This document shows, in pieces, positions 22,387-29,510 of a stretch of DNA of 64,000 nucleotides (positions are counted from its first letter, which is position 1; every line of letters begins with the position of its first letter). A program made the translations under genes and the position numbers. The notes under the pieces are model-generated. The model saw only the letters and a list, made by a program, of their open reading frames with translations, searched no databases and was not told the origin of the DNA. The DNA comes from Roseateles sp. DAIF2 (GTDB lineage Bacteria; Pseudomonadota; Gammaproteobacteria; Burkholderiales; Burkholderiaceae_C): the NCBI RefSeq assembly GCF_015624425.1, contig NZ_CP049919.1, positions 682,001 through 746,000 of the forward strand. The letters run 5' to 3'.

Positions 22387-24068
22387 GGCGGCATCTGCAG
22401 GAGCTCTGCAGCGTGTTCCCGCCGCTGCACCGCGTCGAGCGCGCCCGCGCGCGCTCGGAGACCGGCGTCGACGAGGTGCGGGTGCTGACCGCGCTGCGCC
22501 CCGAGCGTGGCTGGCCGCGCCACTGGGCCTGGCTGCCGGTGCGCATCGACGAGGATGCCGAGGGCGGCGCGCTGCATCCGTTGGTGCCGGATCGGCCGCT
22601 CGAGGGCCAGGTCTTGCTGCAGCCCTTCGAGCATCCGGATGTTGCCCAGCTGCCCGGCGACGCGCTGCGCGGCGCGCTGCCGGCCGACTGGTTCCCGCCG
22701 CCGCGCGACGAGCTGGGGCGGCGCTGCGGCCTGCTATGCCTGTTCGTCTATGCCGACCTGCGCCAGCAGCAGCGCGAGGGCGAGGCCGGCGAGGCCAGCC
22801 TGGAAGAGGCGCTGCGCCTCGCGCTGGCCAGCGGGCCGCTGGCGCTGCGCCATGCCTTCACGCCGCTGCCGCCCGAGGACGAGGCCGCGGCGCGCCCGGG
22901 CGAGGGCCTGAGCCTGGTGCTGGCCGCCTGCCAGTACCCGCCGCAGATGCTCGACGTCAGCCCGGGCGCCGAGCGCGACCCGGCCCGGGCCGGCCCGGGC
23001 CAGGCCGCGCTGGCGCGGCTGCTGGCCTTCGCGCGCGGCACGCCGCAGGGCCGCGCGACCTCGCTGCTGCTGCTGGCCGGCGACCAGATCTATGCCGACG
23101 CGACCGGCGGCCTGGCCGACGGCCGCAACAGCGTGGACCGCTATGCGCGGCCCTACCAGCAGTTCAAGGCCGGCCTGGTGCGGCATCTGCCGCCCAGCCT
23201 GGCGCGCATCGTGCATGCACCGGACGACCATGAGATCGTCGACAACTGGGAGCCGGTGGCCGATCCCGCGGCACTGGGCGGGCAGCGGCGCGGCCCGCTG
23301 GTCGACGCGGCGCTGGCCGCGGCCTGGGCCGCGCGCTGGGAGGCGGGCGAGCGTGAGGGCGTGCACGAGCATTTCTGGCATCGCTTCGACTGGCGCGGCG
23401 CGGCCTTCTTCATCGCCGACGCGCGCACCGAGCGCGAGCCGCGCCATGTGGCCCGCCTGAACGAGGCGCAGATGCTTGGAGCCGCGCAGCGCCGTGCCTT
23501 CGAGGCCTGGCTGGCCGAGCGGGCGGACCGGCCGCGCTTCGTGCTGAGCGGCTCGCTGCCGCTGCCGCGCCGGCGCGCGACGCGCGAGCATCCGGCCAGC
23601 GCGCTGCGCTCCGATGCCTGGGACGGTTACCCCGCCAGCCTGCACTGGCTGCTCGGCACCCTGTGGGCGCAGCGCGCCGACAACGTGGTGCTGCTGTCCG
23701 GCGACGAGCACCGCTCCGGCTTCGTCACTGCCGAGATCGCGCCGGCCGACGGCAGCGGCCCGGCGGTGCGCCTGACCAGCATCCACAGCTCGGGCCTGTA
23801 CACGCCCTGGCCCTTCGCGGTGACGCGGCCGGGCGACTTCGCCGCGCCGGAGCGCTTTGAGTTCGCCGGCCCCGGGGGTCAGGCCTTGCGCTGCACGGTC
23901 AGCGCCTGGACCGATTTCCCCGGCGACGGCTTCGCGCTGCTGCGCTGCGACGCGCAGGGCCGCCGGCTGGAGCTGTGGTTCGACCGCGCGGCGCGGCCGC
24001 TGCAGGCGCAGCAGGCCGTCTGGCCGCTGCCGGACGGCGAGTTCGAGCTGGGGGCGGGCGAACCATGA
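22383..24068 (+). CDS. PhoD-like metallophosphoesterase family protein
   Basis: A 561-residue protein without a signal peptide. The C-terminal two thirds (about 175-530) have PhoD-type marks: LVLAACQYPP, the metal motif LLLAGDQIYADATGG, ARIVHAPDDHEIVDNWEP, RFVLSGSLPLP and NVVLLSGDEHRSGFVTAEI. The N-terminal 150 residues are a family-specific extension. PhoD-type enzymes are Fe/Ca phosphodiesterases that are normally exported; this one seems cytoplasmic, so a soluble phosphoester or phospholipid-derived substrate is possible. Its ATG overlaps the stop of the GMC/hydrolase gene and its stop overlaps the GNAT start, both as ATGA. Translational coupling through the operon is therefore tight. Confidence 0.8.
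   Translation: MRRHLQELCSVFPPLHRVERARARSETGVDEVRVLTALRPERGWPRHWAWLPVRIDEDAEGGALHPLVPDRPLEGQVLLQPFEHPDVAQLPGDALRGALPADWFPPPRDELGRRCGLLCLFVYADLRQQQREGEAGEASLEEALRLALASGPLALRHAFTPLPPEDEAAARPGEGLSLVLAACQYPPQMLDVSPGAERDPARAGPGQAALARLLAFARGTPQGRATSLLLLAGDQIYADATGGLADGRNSVDRYARPYQQFKAGLVRHLPPSLARIVHAPDDHEIVDNWEPVADPAALGGQRRGPLVDAALAAAWAARWEAGEREGVHEHFWHRFDWRGAAFFIADARTEREPRHVARLNEAQMLGAAQRRAFEAWLAERADRPRFVLSGSLPLPRRRATREHPASALRSDAWDGYPASLHWLLGTLWAQRADNVVLLSGDEHRSGFVTAEIAPADGSGPAVRLTSIHSSGLYTPWPFAVTRPGDFAAPERFEFAGPGGQALRCTVSAWTDFPGDGFALLRCDAQGRRLELWFDRAARPLQAQQAVWPLPDGEFELGAGEP
23877..23889 (+). repeat. GGTCAGGYCTTGC motif, copy 2 (in the PhoD-like gene)
   Basis: GGTCAGGCCTTGC reads GGT-CAG-GCC-TTG-C. 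The GGT and TTG codons again break local codon habit. Another gene copy with one mismatch, GGCCAGGTCTTGC, lies in the same gene at 22605-22617. Confidence 0.6.
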
Positions 24069-24613
24069 ACGCCGGGCGCATCGTCATCGCGGCGCTCGCG
24101 GCCGGCGATCTGCCCGCGCTGCGGCTCGATGGCGGCTTCCTGGTCGAGCAGGAGCTGCGCCTGCGCCTGGGCGTGGACGGCGCGCTGGCCTATGACGTCG
24201 TGCCGGTCGAGCCCTATCGCAAGCGCTATGCGGACGAGCCGGAGGATGAGGAACCGGACGAGGAGGGCGGCGCGCGCTTCGTCGCCCATCTGGACGGGCG
24301 CGCGGCCGGGCTGATCGAGCTCTCGCCGGCCTGGAACGGCTATGGCCGGGTCGACAACCTGGTGGTGGACCGCGACTGCCGCCGCGCCGGCGTGGCGGCG
24401 GCGCTGCTGCGGCGCGCCTTCGACTGGTGCCGCGAGCAGCGCCTGCCCGGCCTGATGCTGGAGACCCAGCACAACAATGCCGCGGCCTGCCGGCTCTATG
24501 CGGCGCAGGGCTTCGAGCTGCGCGGCTTCGACGCGGGGCTGTACCGCGGGCTGGACCCGCACACGCGCGAGATCGCGCTGTTCTGGTACTGGCATCCCGA
24601 TGGGCGGCCGTAG
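24065..24613 (+). CDS. GNAT-family N-acetyltransferase
   Basis: A 182-residue acetyltransferase. The acetyl-CoA site is visible as VDNLVVDRDCRRAGVAAALLRRAF (the R/Q-x-x-G-x-A loop is RRAGVA), preceded by the strand FVAHLDGRAAGLIELSPAW. The end LMLETQHNNAAACRLYAAQGFELRGF is the usual beta-bulge plus C-terminal strand. A strongly acidic insert (DEPEDEEPDEEGG) lies near residue 60. It overlaps the PhoD-like gene by four bases and the following hydrolase by 14, so it belongs to the GMC operon. It may modify an amine product or a partner protein; the acceptor is unknown. Confidence 0.85.
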   Translation: MNAGRIVIAALAAGDLPALRLDGGFLVEQELRLRLGVDGALAYDVVPVEPYRKRYADEPEDEEPDEEGGARFVAHLDGRAAGLIELSPAWNGYGRVDNLVVDRDCRRAGVAAALLRRAFDWCREQRLPGLMLETQHNNAAACRLYAAQGFELRGFDAGLYRGLDPHTREIALFWYWHPDGRP

Positions 24614-25472
24614 GCGCCTTGCCCTGCTGCTGTTGCTGCCGCTGGCCCTGCTCGCGCTGGCCGCGGGCCTCGCTGGCGAGCGTCTGAGCCGGCCGGTGCC
24701 GGGCCGGGTGGGCGCGCCGCCGCCGGGTGCGAGCGCGGTGCTGCTGCCGCCTACCGATCAAGGGCAGCCGGTCTCCGGCTGGCTGATGCGCGGCCGGCCG
24801 GGCGCGGGCGTGGTGCTGCTGCTGCATGGGCTGCGCAGCGACCGGCGCCAGATGCTGGGCCGCGCAGCCTTCCTGCAGCGGCTCGGCTACTCGCTGCTGT
24901 TGATCGACCTGCCGGGCCATGGCGAGAGCCCGGCCGAGCACCTCAGCTTCGGGGTGAAGGAGTCCGAGGGCGTGCGCGCCGCGCTGGCCTGGCTGGCGCG
25001 CGAGCTGCCGGCCGAGCGGGTCGGGGTGATCGGGGTCTCGCTGGGCGCGGCGTCCTTGGTGCTGGCGCGTGGGCCGCGGCCGGCGCCGGCCGCGGTGGTG
25101 CTGGAATCGATGTACCCCGCGATCGAGGAGGCGGTGGCGGACCGGCTGCGCCTGCACCTGGGCGACTGGGCCGCGCCGCTGGCGCCGCTGCTGCTGTGGC
25201 AGCTGCCGTTGCGCCTGGGCGTGTCGGCCGAGCAACTGCGGCCGATCGAGCGACTGCCGGAACTGGGCGCGCCGCTGCTGCTGGCCGCCGGCTCGATGGA
25301 CCGGCACACACCGCTGGCCGCGGCGGTGCGGCTGTTCGCCGCGGCGCACGAGCCCAAGGAGCTGTGGGTGCTGGAGGGCGCCGGCCATGTCGACCTGCAC
25401 CGCTTCAACCCGCGCGCCTACGAGACCAAGGTCGCGGCCTTCCTGGCCCGCCATCTGCGCCCGCCGGACTAG
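24600..25472 (+). CDS. Alpha/beta hydrolase with N-terminal signal anchor
   Basis: A 290-residue protein beginning MGGRRRLALLLLLPLALLALAAG, an uncleaved membrane anchor or signal peptide, so the catalytic part is probably periplasmic. The alpha/beta hydrolase core has VVLLLHGLRSDRRQMLGRA (oxyanion loop), LLIDLPGHGES, the nucleophile elbow VGVIGVSLGAASLVL (Ser in GVSLG), and the late acid and His in ASGSMDRHTP-like and GAGHVDLHR segments. The pattern is that of the DUF1100/BAAT-like serine hydrolases with a dienelactone-hydrolase fold. It is the last gene of the GMC operon, overlapping the GNAT by 14 bases. An ester-cleaving role feeding the oxidoreductase is inferred. Confidence 0.85.
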   Translation: MGGRRRLALLLLLPLALLALAAGLAGERLSRPVPGRVGAPPPGASAVLLPPTDQGQPVSGWLMRGRPGAGVVLLLHGLRSDRRQMLGRAAFLQRLGYSLLLIDLPGHGESPAEHLSFGVKESEGVRAALAWLARELPAERVGVIGVSLGAASLVLARGPRPAPAAVVLESMYPAIEEAVADRLRLHLGDWAAPLAPLLLWQLPLRLGVSAEQLRPIERLPELGAPLLLAAGSMDRHTPLAAAVRLFAAAHEPKELWVLEGAGHVDLHRFNPRAYETKVAAFLARHLRPPD

Positions 25473-25538
25473 GTTTAGGTCATCTTTAGGCGCCGCTGCC
25501 GATAATCGGCGCCTCCACCACCGGGAAGGAAAATTACC

Positions 25539-25997
25539 ATGCGTCGATTGTTCGCTGCGTTCCTGCTGAGCGCCGCCGCCACCGCGGCTCTGGCCAGTCC
25601 GTCCGCATCCTATGACGAGGCCGCCGATGCGCGCGCCGACATCCAGGCCACGCTGGCCGCGGCCCAGCAGGAGAAGCGCCCGGTGCTGCTGGTGTTCGGC
25701 GCCAACTGGTGCGGCGACTGCAAGATGCTGGACCAGTCCTTCAAGGAGGGCGCCGCCGCGCCGCTGATCGCCAAGCATTTCAAGGTGGTCAAGATCGACG
25801 TGGGCCGCTTCGTGAAGAACGTCGACATCGCCGAACAGTACGGCGTGACCCTGAAGAAGGGCATCCCGGCGGTGGCCGTGCTGTCCACCCAGGGCAAGCC
25901 TGTCTACGTCACCAATGGCGGCGAGCTGAGCAGCGCCCGCAAGCTGGGCGACCAGGGCATCTACGAGTTCTTCTCGAAGGTCGTCGCCGGCAGCTGA
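25539..25997 (+). CDS. Periplasmic thioredoxin-family protein
   Basis: A 152-residue exported thioredoxin-fold protein: signal peptide MRRLFAAFLLSAAATAALAS, then about 120 residues with LLVFGANWCGDCKMLDQSF (redox pair Cys58-Cys61, CGDC) and the cis-proline region KGIPAVAVLSTQGKPVYVT. The CxDC site and length fit the thioredoxin_7/DUF255-like periplasmic reductants. It is preceded by GGGAAGGAAAA with an ATG 5 bases on. It is not overlapped by the GMC operon and may have its own start; GATAAT at 25501 is a candidate -10. Its 3' end runs 37 bases into the convergent GNAT gene. Confidence 0.88.
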   Translation: MRRLFAAFLLSAAATAALASPSASYDEAADARADIQATLAAAQQEKRPVLLVFGANWCGDCKMLDQSFKEGAAAPLIAKHFKVVKIDVGRFVKNVDIAEQYGVTLKKGIPAVAVLSTQGKPVYVTNGGELSSARKLGDQGIYEFFSKVVAGS

Positions 25998-26473
25998 GGG
26001 GCGGCGTCCAGCCATTTCTCGAAGCAGCGGCTGGTCGGATCGTCGCGATAGGCGCCGAAGGGCGGGATCGGCCGGAAGCCGAAACGCTCGTACAGCGCCA
26101 TCGCCGGCAGCTGCTTGTGGCCGGTCTCCAGGCGCAGGCAGCGATAGCCGAGCGAGCACGCCTCGTCTTGCAGCTGCTCCAGCAGGGCCCAGGCGACGCC
26201 ACGGCGGCGTGCCTCGGTGCTGACGAATAGGCGCCGCAGCTCGGCCACCGCGCCCTGCTCCAGCGGCCGGAAGGCGCCGCTGCCCACCGGCCGCCCGTCC
26301 AGATAGGCCAGCAGATACAGGCCGCCGGGCGGCGTAGGCGCATTGCCGGGCGGCGGGGCGTCGGGCGCGAACAGCTCGGGGTAGAGGGCCCGCGCATCCC
26401 GCGTGGCCTCCTGCAACAGGCCCAGCGCGTCGGCGCCGCAGGGATCGGCTTGCAGCAGTCGTAGTTCCGGCAT
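25961..26473 (-). CDS. GNAT-family N-acetyltransferase
   Basis: A 170-residue acetyltransferase of the small single-domain type. Marks are LYLLAYLDGRPVGSGAFRPL, then VAELRRLFVSTEARRRGVAWALLEQL with the acetyl-CoA loop RRRGVA, LRLETGHKQLPAMALYERFGF, and an end typical of PanM/YjgM-like enzymes (ERFGFRPIPPFGAYRDDP). I chose ATG 26473 over one six codons upstream. It converges with the thioredoxin gene with a 37-base 3' overlap. Acceptor substrate unknown. Confidence 0.85.
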   Translation of the reverse strand: MPELRLLQADPCGADALGLLQEATRDARALYPELFAPDAPPPGNAPTPPGGLYLLAYLDGRPVGSGAFRPLEQGAVAELRRLFVSTEARRRGVAWALLEQLQDEACSLGYRCLRLETGHKQLPAMALYERFGFRPIPPFGAYRDDPTSRCFEKWLDAAPQLPATTFEKNS

Positions 26474-26497
26474 CGGCCTGATTGTGCCCAACGAGTC

Positions 26498-27172
26498 TCA
26501 GGAAAGTTGTTGCCGCAGGTGCATCAGCCAGGCCTGGCGTTGGCCGTAGAAGCGCGCGGCGTCCAGGCGCTGCAGTTTCCCATCGGCGCGCTCCAGCGCC
26601 AGGGTCGGGAAGCCCTGCGCGCCCAGGGCCTGCAGCAGGCCGCGGGAGGCGGTCAGATGGGCCTGCGTCGCGGGGCCCGACTGGCGTTGCAGCGCCGCGT
26701 CGAAGGCCGCGGCGTCCAGCCCCAGCGATAGCGCCAGCGCGCGCAGCGTCTGCGCCTCGGCGATGCGCCGGCCCTCGACGTAATAGGCCCGCTGCGCGGC
26801 CTCCAGCAGCGCGAAGCCGGCGCGCGGCCCGGCCAGTTCGGTGGCGGCCAGCACCGCGGTAATCGGCGGCTCGGAGTCCAGCATCGCGCCGGGATCCTTC
26901 AGCAGGCCGTCGGTGTAGCCGCTGCCGAAATGCTGGCCGGTCAAGGCGCCGATGCGGCGGTCATGCGGCTGCACATAGGCGCGCAGCTCCGGCGTCACCG
27001 GGCGGCGCGCCGCGCCGGCGAACATGCCGCCGCCATGCAGCACCGGCTGCAGGTCCGGCAGCTCGTCCAGCGCAGCGCGCAGCAGCGGGGCGGCGCCGTA
27101 GCACCAGCCGCACAGCGGGTCGTAGACATAGTGCAGGCGGTCGCTGCCGCCTCCGCTACCCGGCCTCACCAT
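26498..27172 (-). CDS. DsbA-family (FrnE-like) thiol oxidoreductase
   Basis: A 224-residue thioredoxin-superfamily protein without a signal peptide. Near the start is YVYDPLCGWCYGAAPLL (Cys21-Cys24), followed by the all-helical DsbA insertion and the cis-Pro segment LQALGAQGFPTLALE. The form 'DPLCxWC' and cytoplasmic location match the FrnE/HCCA-isomerase-like group, which includes polyketide and stress-related isomerases. The ATG overlaps the upstream metallo-beta-lactamase-fold gene by 7 bases, and the pair is divergent from a LysR regulator. It may use glutathione or act as a cytoplasmic disulfide isomerase; the substrate is unknown. Confidence 0.85.
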   Translation of the reverse strand: MVRPGSGGGSDRLHYVYDPLCGWCYGAAPLLRAALDELPDLQPVLHGGGMFAGAARRPVTPELRAYVQPHDRRIGALTGQHFGSGYTDGLLKDPGAMLDSEPPITAVLAATELAGPRAGFALLEAAQRAYYVEGRRIAEAQTLRALALSLGLDAAAFDAALQRQSGPATQAHLTASRGLLQALGAQGFPTLALERADGKLQRLDAARFYGQRQAWLMHLRQQLS

Positions 27173-28083
27173 TTCATCTCGCCCTTGTTGACCTTGGCGC
27201 CGATGTCCAGCGCGATGCCCATGCCCGCCTGCGGATAGGCGGCCTTCATCGCGTCGATCAGTGCGGCGCCGTTGGCGGCACGCGGCAGCTCGGCCTCGAA
27301 GCGCTGCAGGTAGTCGCGGGTGTAGCGCAGCGCCGAAGCGTCTTGCGCGCTGCCGCTGGCCATATGGCCGGGCACGACGATGGCCGGCTGCAGCGCCAGC
27401 TGCTCGTCCAGCTTGGCCAGCCAGGCGGCGCGCTCGGCGGCGCTCTGCGTGTCGGCGGTCCACACATGCAGGCCGGCGAAGCTGTTGACGCCGCCGACGA
27501 TGGCCTTGATCGAGGGGATCCAGACATAGCTGCGATGCGGCAGCGCATCGTTCAGGCCGCGCACTTCCAGGGTCTGGCCTTCCAGGCTCAGCGTATGGCC
27601 TTCCAACAGCTGCGGCAGCAGCGGCTGGCGCGGCGCATTGGCGCCCAGGCGCGGGCCCCAGACCTTCAGCTTGGTCGGCAGCGAGGCCTCGATCTTCTTC
27701 AGGGTCGGCGCGGTGGCGAGGATGCGGGCGGCCGGGAACTCCTGCTTCAGCACCTCGAGGCCGAAGTAGTAGTCGGGATCGGCGGCCGAGACGTAGATGG
27801 TGCTGAGGGTCTTGCCGCTGTCCAGCACCGCGGCGGCGACGCGCAGCGCATCGGCGCGGGTGAAGCCGCTGTCCAGCAGCACCGCTTCCTTGGCGCCCAG
27901 CACCAGCACCGAGTTGACATGGAAGCTGGCGGCGCCATGGTTGATGACCTTCAGCTCCAGCGGGGCGGCGGGTGCTGCCGTCTGGGCCTGGCCCTGGGCC
28001 AGCATGCCCAGGCTCATCAGGCCGGCGAAGCCCAGGCGACGCAGGAAGCGGGGCAGGGCGGGAGCGATCGAGAGAGGATTCAT
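27166..28083 (-). CDS. Exported metallo-beta-lactamase-fold protein with a degenerate metal site
   Basis: A 305-residue protein with a signal peptide ending near AQGQAQ-TAA. The MBL fold is clear: HVNSVLVLGAKEAVLLDSGF, then the strand that normally bears HxHxDH. Here that strand reads VSAADPDYYFGLEVL, with Ala100, Asp102 and Tyr105 replacing the three histidines; Asp104 is kept. Later elements are VGGVNSFAGLHVW and PAIVVPGHMASG (His kept). Loss of three ligands argues against ordinary di-zinc hydrolysis. It is the first gene of an operon with the DsbA-like gene and is transcribed divergently from the LysR gene at 28197, its probable regulator. Confidence 0.8.
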   Translation of the reverse strand: MNPLSIAPALPRFLRRLGFAGLMSLGMLAQGQAQTAAPAAPLELKVINHGAASFHVNSVLVLGAKEAVLLDSGFTRADALRVAAAVLDSGKTLSTIYVSAADPDYYFGLEVLKQEFPAARILATAPTLKKIEASLPTKLKVWGPRLGANAPRQPLLPQLLEGHTLSLEGQTLEVRGLNDALPHRSYVWIPSIKAIVGGVNSFAGLHVWTADTQSAAERAAWLAKLDEQLALQPAIVVPGHMASGSAQDASALRYTRDYLQRFEAELPRAANGAALIDAMKAAYPQAGMGIALDIGAKVNKGEMKW

Positions 28084-28131
28084 GGTCGGGATCTCCGGGG
28101 AGGGAAAGGTTGCGATTCGATGCCCTGCACT

Positions 28132-28198
28132 TTATTTGTCCGGATCAAGGCGGTAAATAACCGGCTTCGGACGTATTTGTTGCATGATTCGAGCAAAT
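28132..28198. promoter_or_regulatory. Two inverted repeats in the LysR / MBL-fold divergent promoter
   Basis: TTATTT (28132-28137) and AAATAA (28155-28160) form one repeat, and ATTTG (28175-28179) with CAAAT (28194-28198) another. The second overlaps the LysR ATG at 28197. Both are AT-rich islands in GC-rich DNA, and the second has T-N11-A-like spacing. They are good candidates for LysR recognition and activation/autorepression sites. Confidence 0.5.
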
Positions 28199-29114
28199 GG
28201 ACCGTCTGCAGGCGATGAAGGTGTTTGTCGAGGTGGTGGAGCGCGGCAGCCTGACGGCGGCGGCCGAGGCGCTGGACATCTCGCGGGCGATGGCGACGCG
28301 CCAGCTGGAGGCGCTGGAGCGCTGGCTGGGCACGCGCCTGCTGCAGCGCAGTACCCGTCGCCTGAGCCTGACCGATGCCGGCCTGGAGGCGCTGCCGCGC
28401 TGCCGCCAGCTGGTGGAGCTGGCCGAGGAGACGCGCCTGGCCGCCGGTGCGCGCCAGCAGGAGGTCAGCGGGCTGCTGCGTCTCAGCGCCTCGATGTCCT
28501 TTGCCCAGCAGCATCTGGCGCCGGCGGTGGCGGAGTTCCTGAGCGCACATCCGCAGACGCAGATCGAGCTGCTGGCCTCCGAGCATGCGGTCAACCTGGT
28601 CGAGGACCGGATCGATCTGGCGCTGCGCATCAGCAACGAGCTGGACCCGGCGCTGATCGCGCGGCGGCTGACCGTCTGCCGCTCGGTGGTCTGTGCCGCG
28701 CCGGCCTATCTGGCGGCGCGCGGCACGCCGTTGGCGCCGCAGCAACTGCGCGAGCATGCCTGCCTGGGCCATGCGCGCTACGGCAGCGAGGAATGGCGTC
28801 TTCGCCACGAAGAGGCCGGCGCGGAGGAGCGGGTGCCGCTGCCGGCGCCACCGCGCCTGCGCGCCAACGAGGCCACGGTGCTGCTGCAGGGCGCGCTGGC
28901 CGGCGCCGGCATCGCGCTGCTGCCGACCTATCTGGTCGGCCCGGCCCTGGCCGATGGCAGCCTGGTGCGCCTGCTGCCCGGCTGGGAGCCGGAGCTGCTG
29001 GGCATCCATGCGGTCTACACCAGCCGCCGGCATCAGCCGCTGCTGCTGCGCCGCTTCGTCGATTTCCTGGCGGAGCGCTTCGATCCCGAGCGGCCTTACT
29101 GGGACGCGGGCTGA
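28197..29114 (+). CDS. LysR-family transcriptional regulator
   Basis: A 305-residue regulator. The winged-helix DNA-binding domain occupies residues 1-60: MDRLQAMKVFVEVVERGSLT, AAAEALDISRAMATRQLEALE, then LQRSTRRLSLTDAG. The periplasmic-binding-like effector domain follows (QTQIELLASEHAVNLVEDRIDLALRIS, LVGPALADGSLVRLLPGW). The pattern is the CrgA/DhT-like group common in Burkholderiales. It is divergent from the MBL-fold/DsbA operon across 113 bases with paired repeats, so it probably controls that operon and itself. The effector is unknown. Confidence 0.92.
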   Translation: MDRLQAMKVFVEVVERGSLTAAAEALDISRAMATRQLEALERWLGTRLLQRSTRRLSLTDAGLEALPRCRQLVELAEETRLAAGARQQEVSGLLRLSASMSFAQQHLAPAVAEFLSAHPQTQIELLASEHAVNLVEDRIDLALRISNELDPALIARRLTVCRSVVCAAPAYLAARGTPLAPQQLREHACLGHARYGSEEWRLRHEEAGAEERVPLPAPPRLRANEATVLLQGALAGAGIALLPTYLVGPALADGSLVRLLPGWEPELLGIHAVYTSRRHQPLLLRRFVDFLAERFDPERPYWDAG

Positions 29115-29216
29115 GCCGGGCGGCCGGCGCGGCCGGTTAACCGGCGCTTAAGGATCGGCGTCAACACTGCGGGCCGATCTCAACCATCGTTCGGCCGCTG
29201 AACCGGCCCCGCTTCT

Positions 29217-29471
29217 ATGGACGCTTCATTGCTGCTGTTTGCGGCGCTCGCCGCGCTCGGTTTTCTTGCCGCCCTCTACGGCGCCCTGCGCCATCGACCC
29301 GCCTGGTGGCGCGCCGGCTTCCTGTTCGCGGCCGGGGCCAGCGCCGGCTCGGGGCTGCTGGAGCTGTTGCAGGATGGGCGCGGCTTCTCCGCCGCCGCGC
29401 ACCTGCTGGCGGGGCTGATGTTCGTCGGCATCGCGTTGCGCGGCGCGCCGGCATCGGCGGTGCGCGGCTGA
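29217..29471 (+). CDS. Small hypothetical membrane protein
   Basis: An 84-residue protein with three hydrophobic segments: MDASLLLFAALAALGFLAALYGAL, AGFLFAAGASAGSGLLELL and AHLLAGLMFVGIALRGA. These are separated by a basic loop (RHRPAWWR) and an acidic/basic loop (QDGRGFS). I do not recognise the family. It stands alone between the LysR gene and the convergent GGDEF/EAL gene. The ATG lacks a strong ribosome-binding site, so the call is moderate. Confidence 0.5.
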   Translation: MDASLLLFAALAALGFLAALYGALRHRPAWWRAGFLFAAGASAGSGLLELLQDGRGFSAAAHLLAGLMFVGIALRGAPASAVRG

Positions 29472-29510
29472 GCTCAGCAGCAGCCACCGATCATCGTGGC
29501 CGGTGATGCA

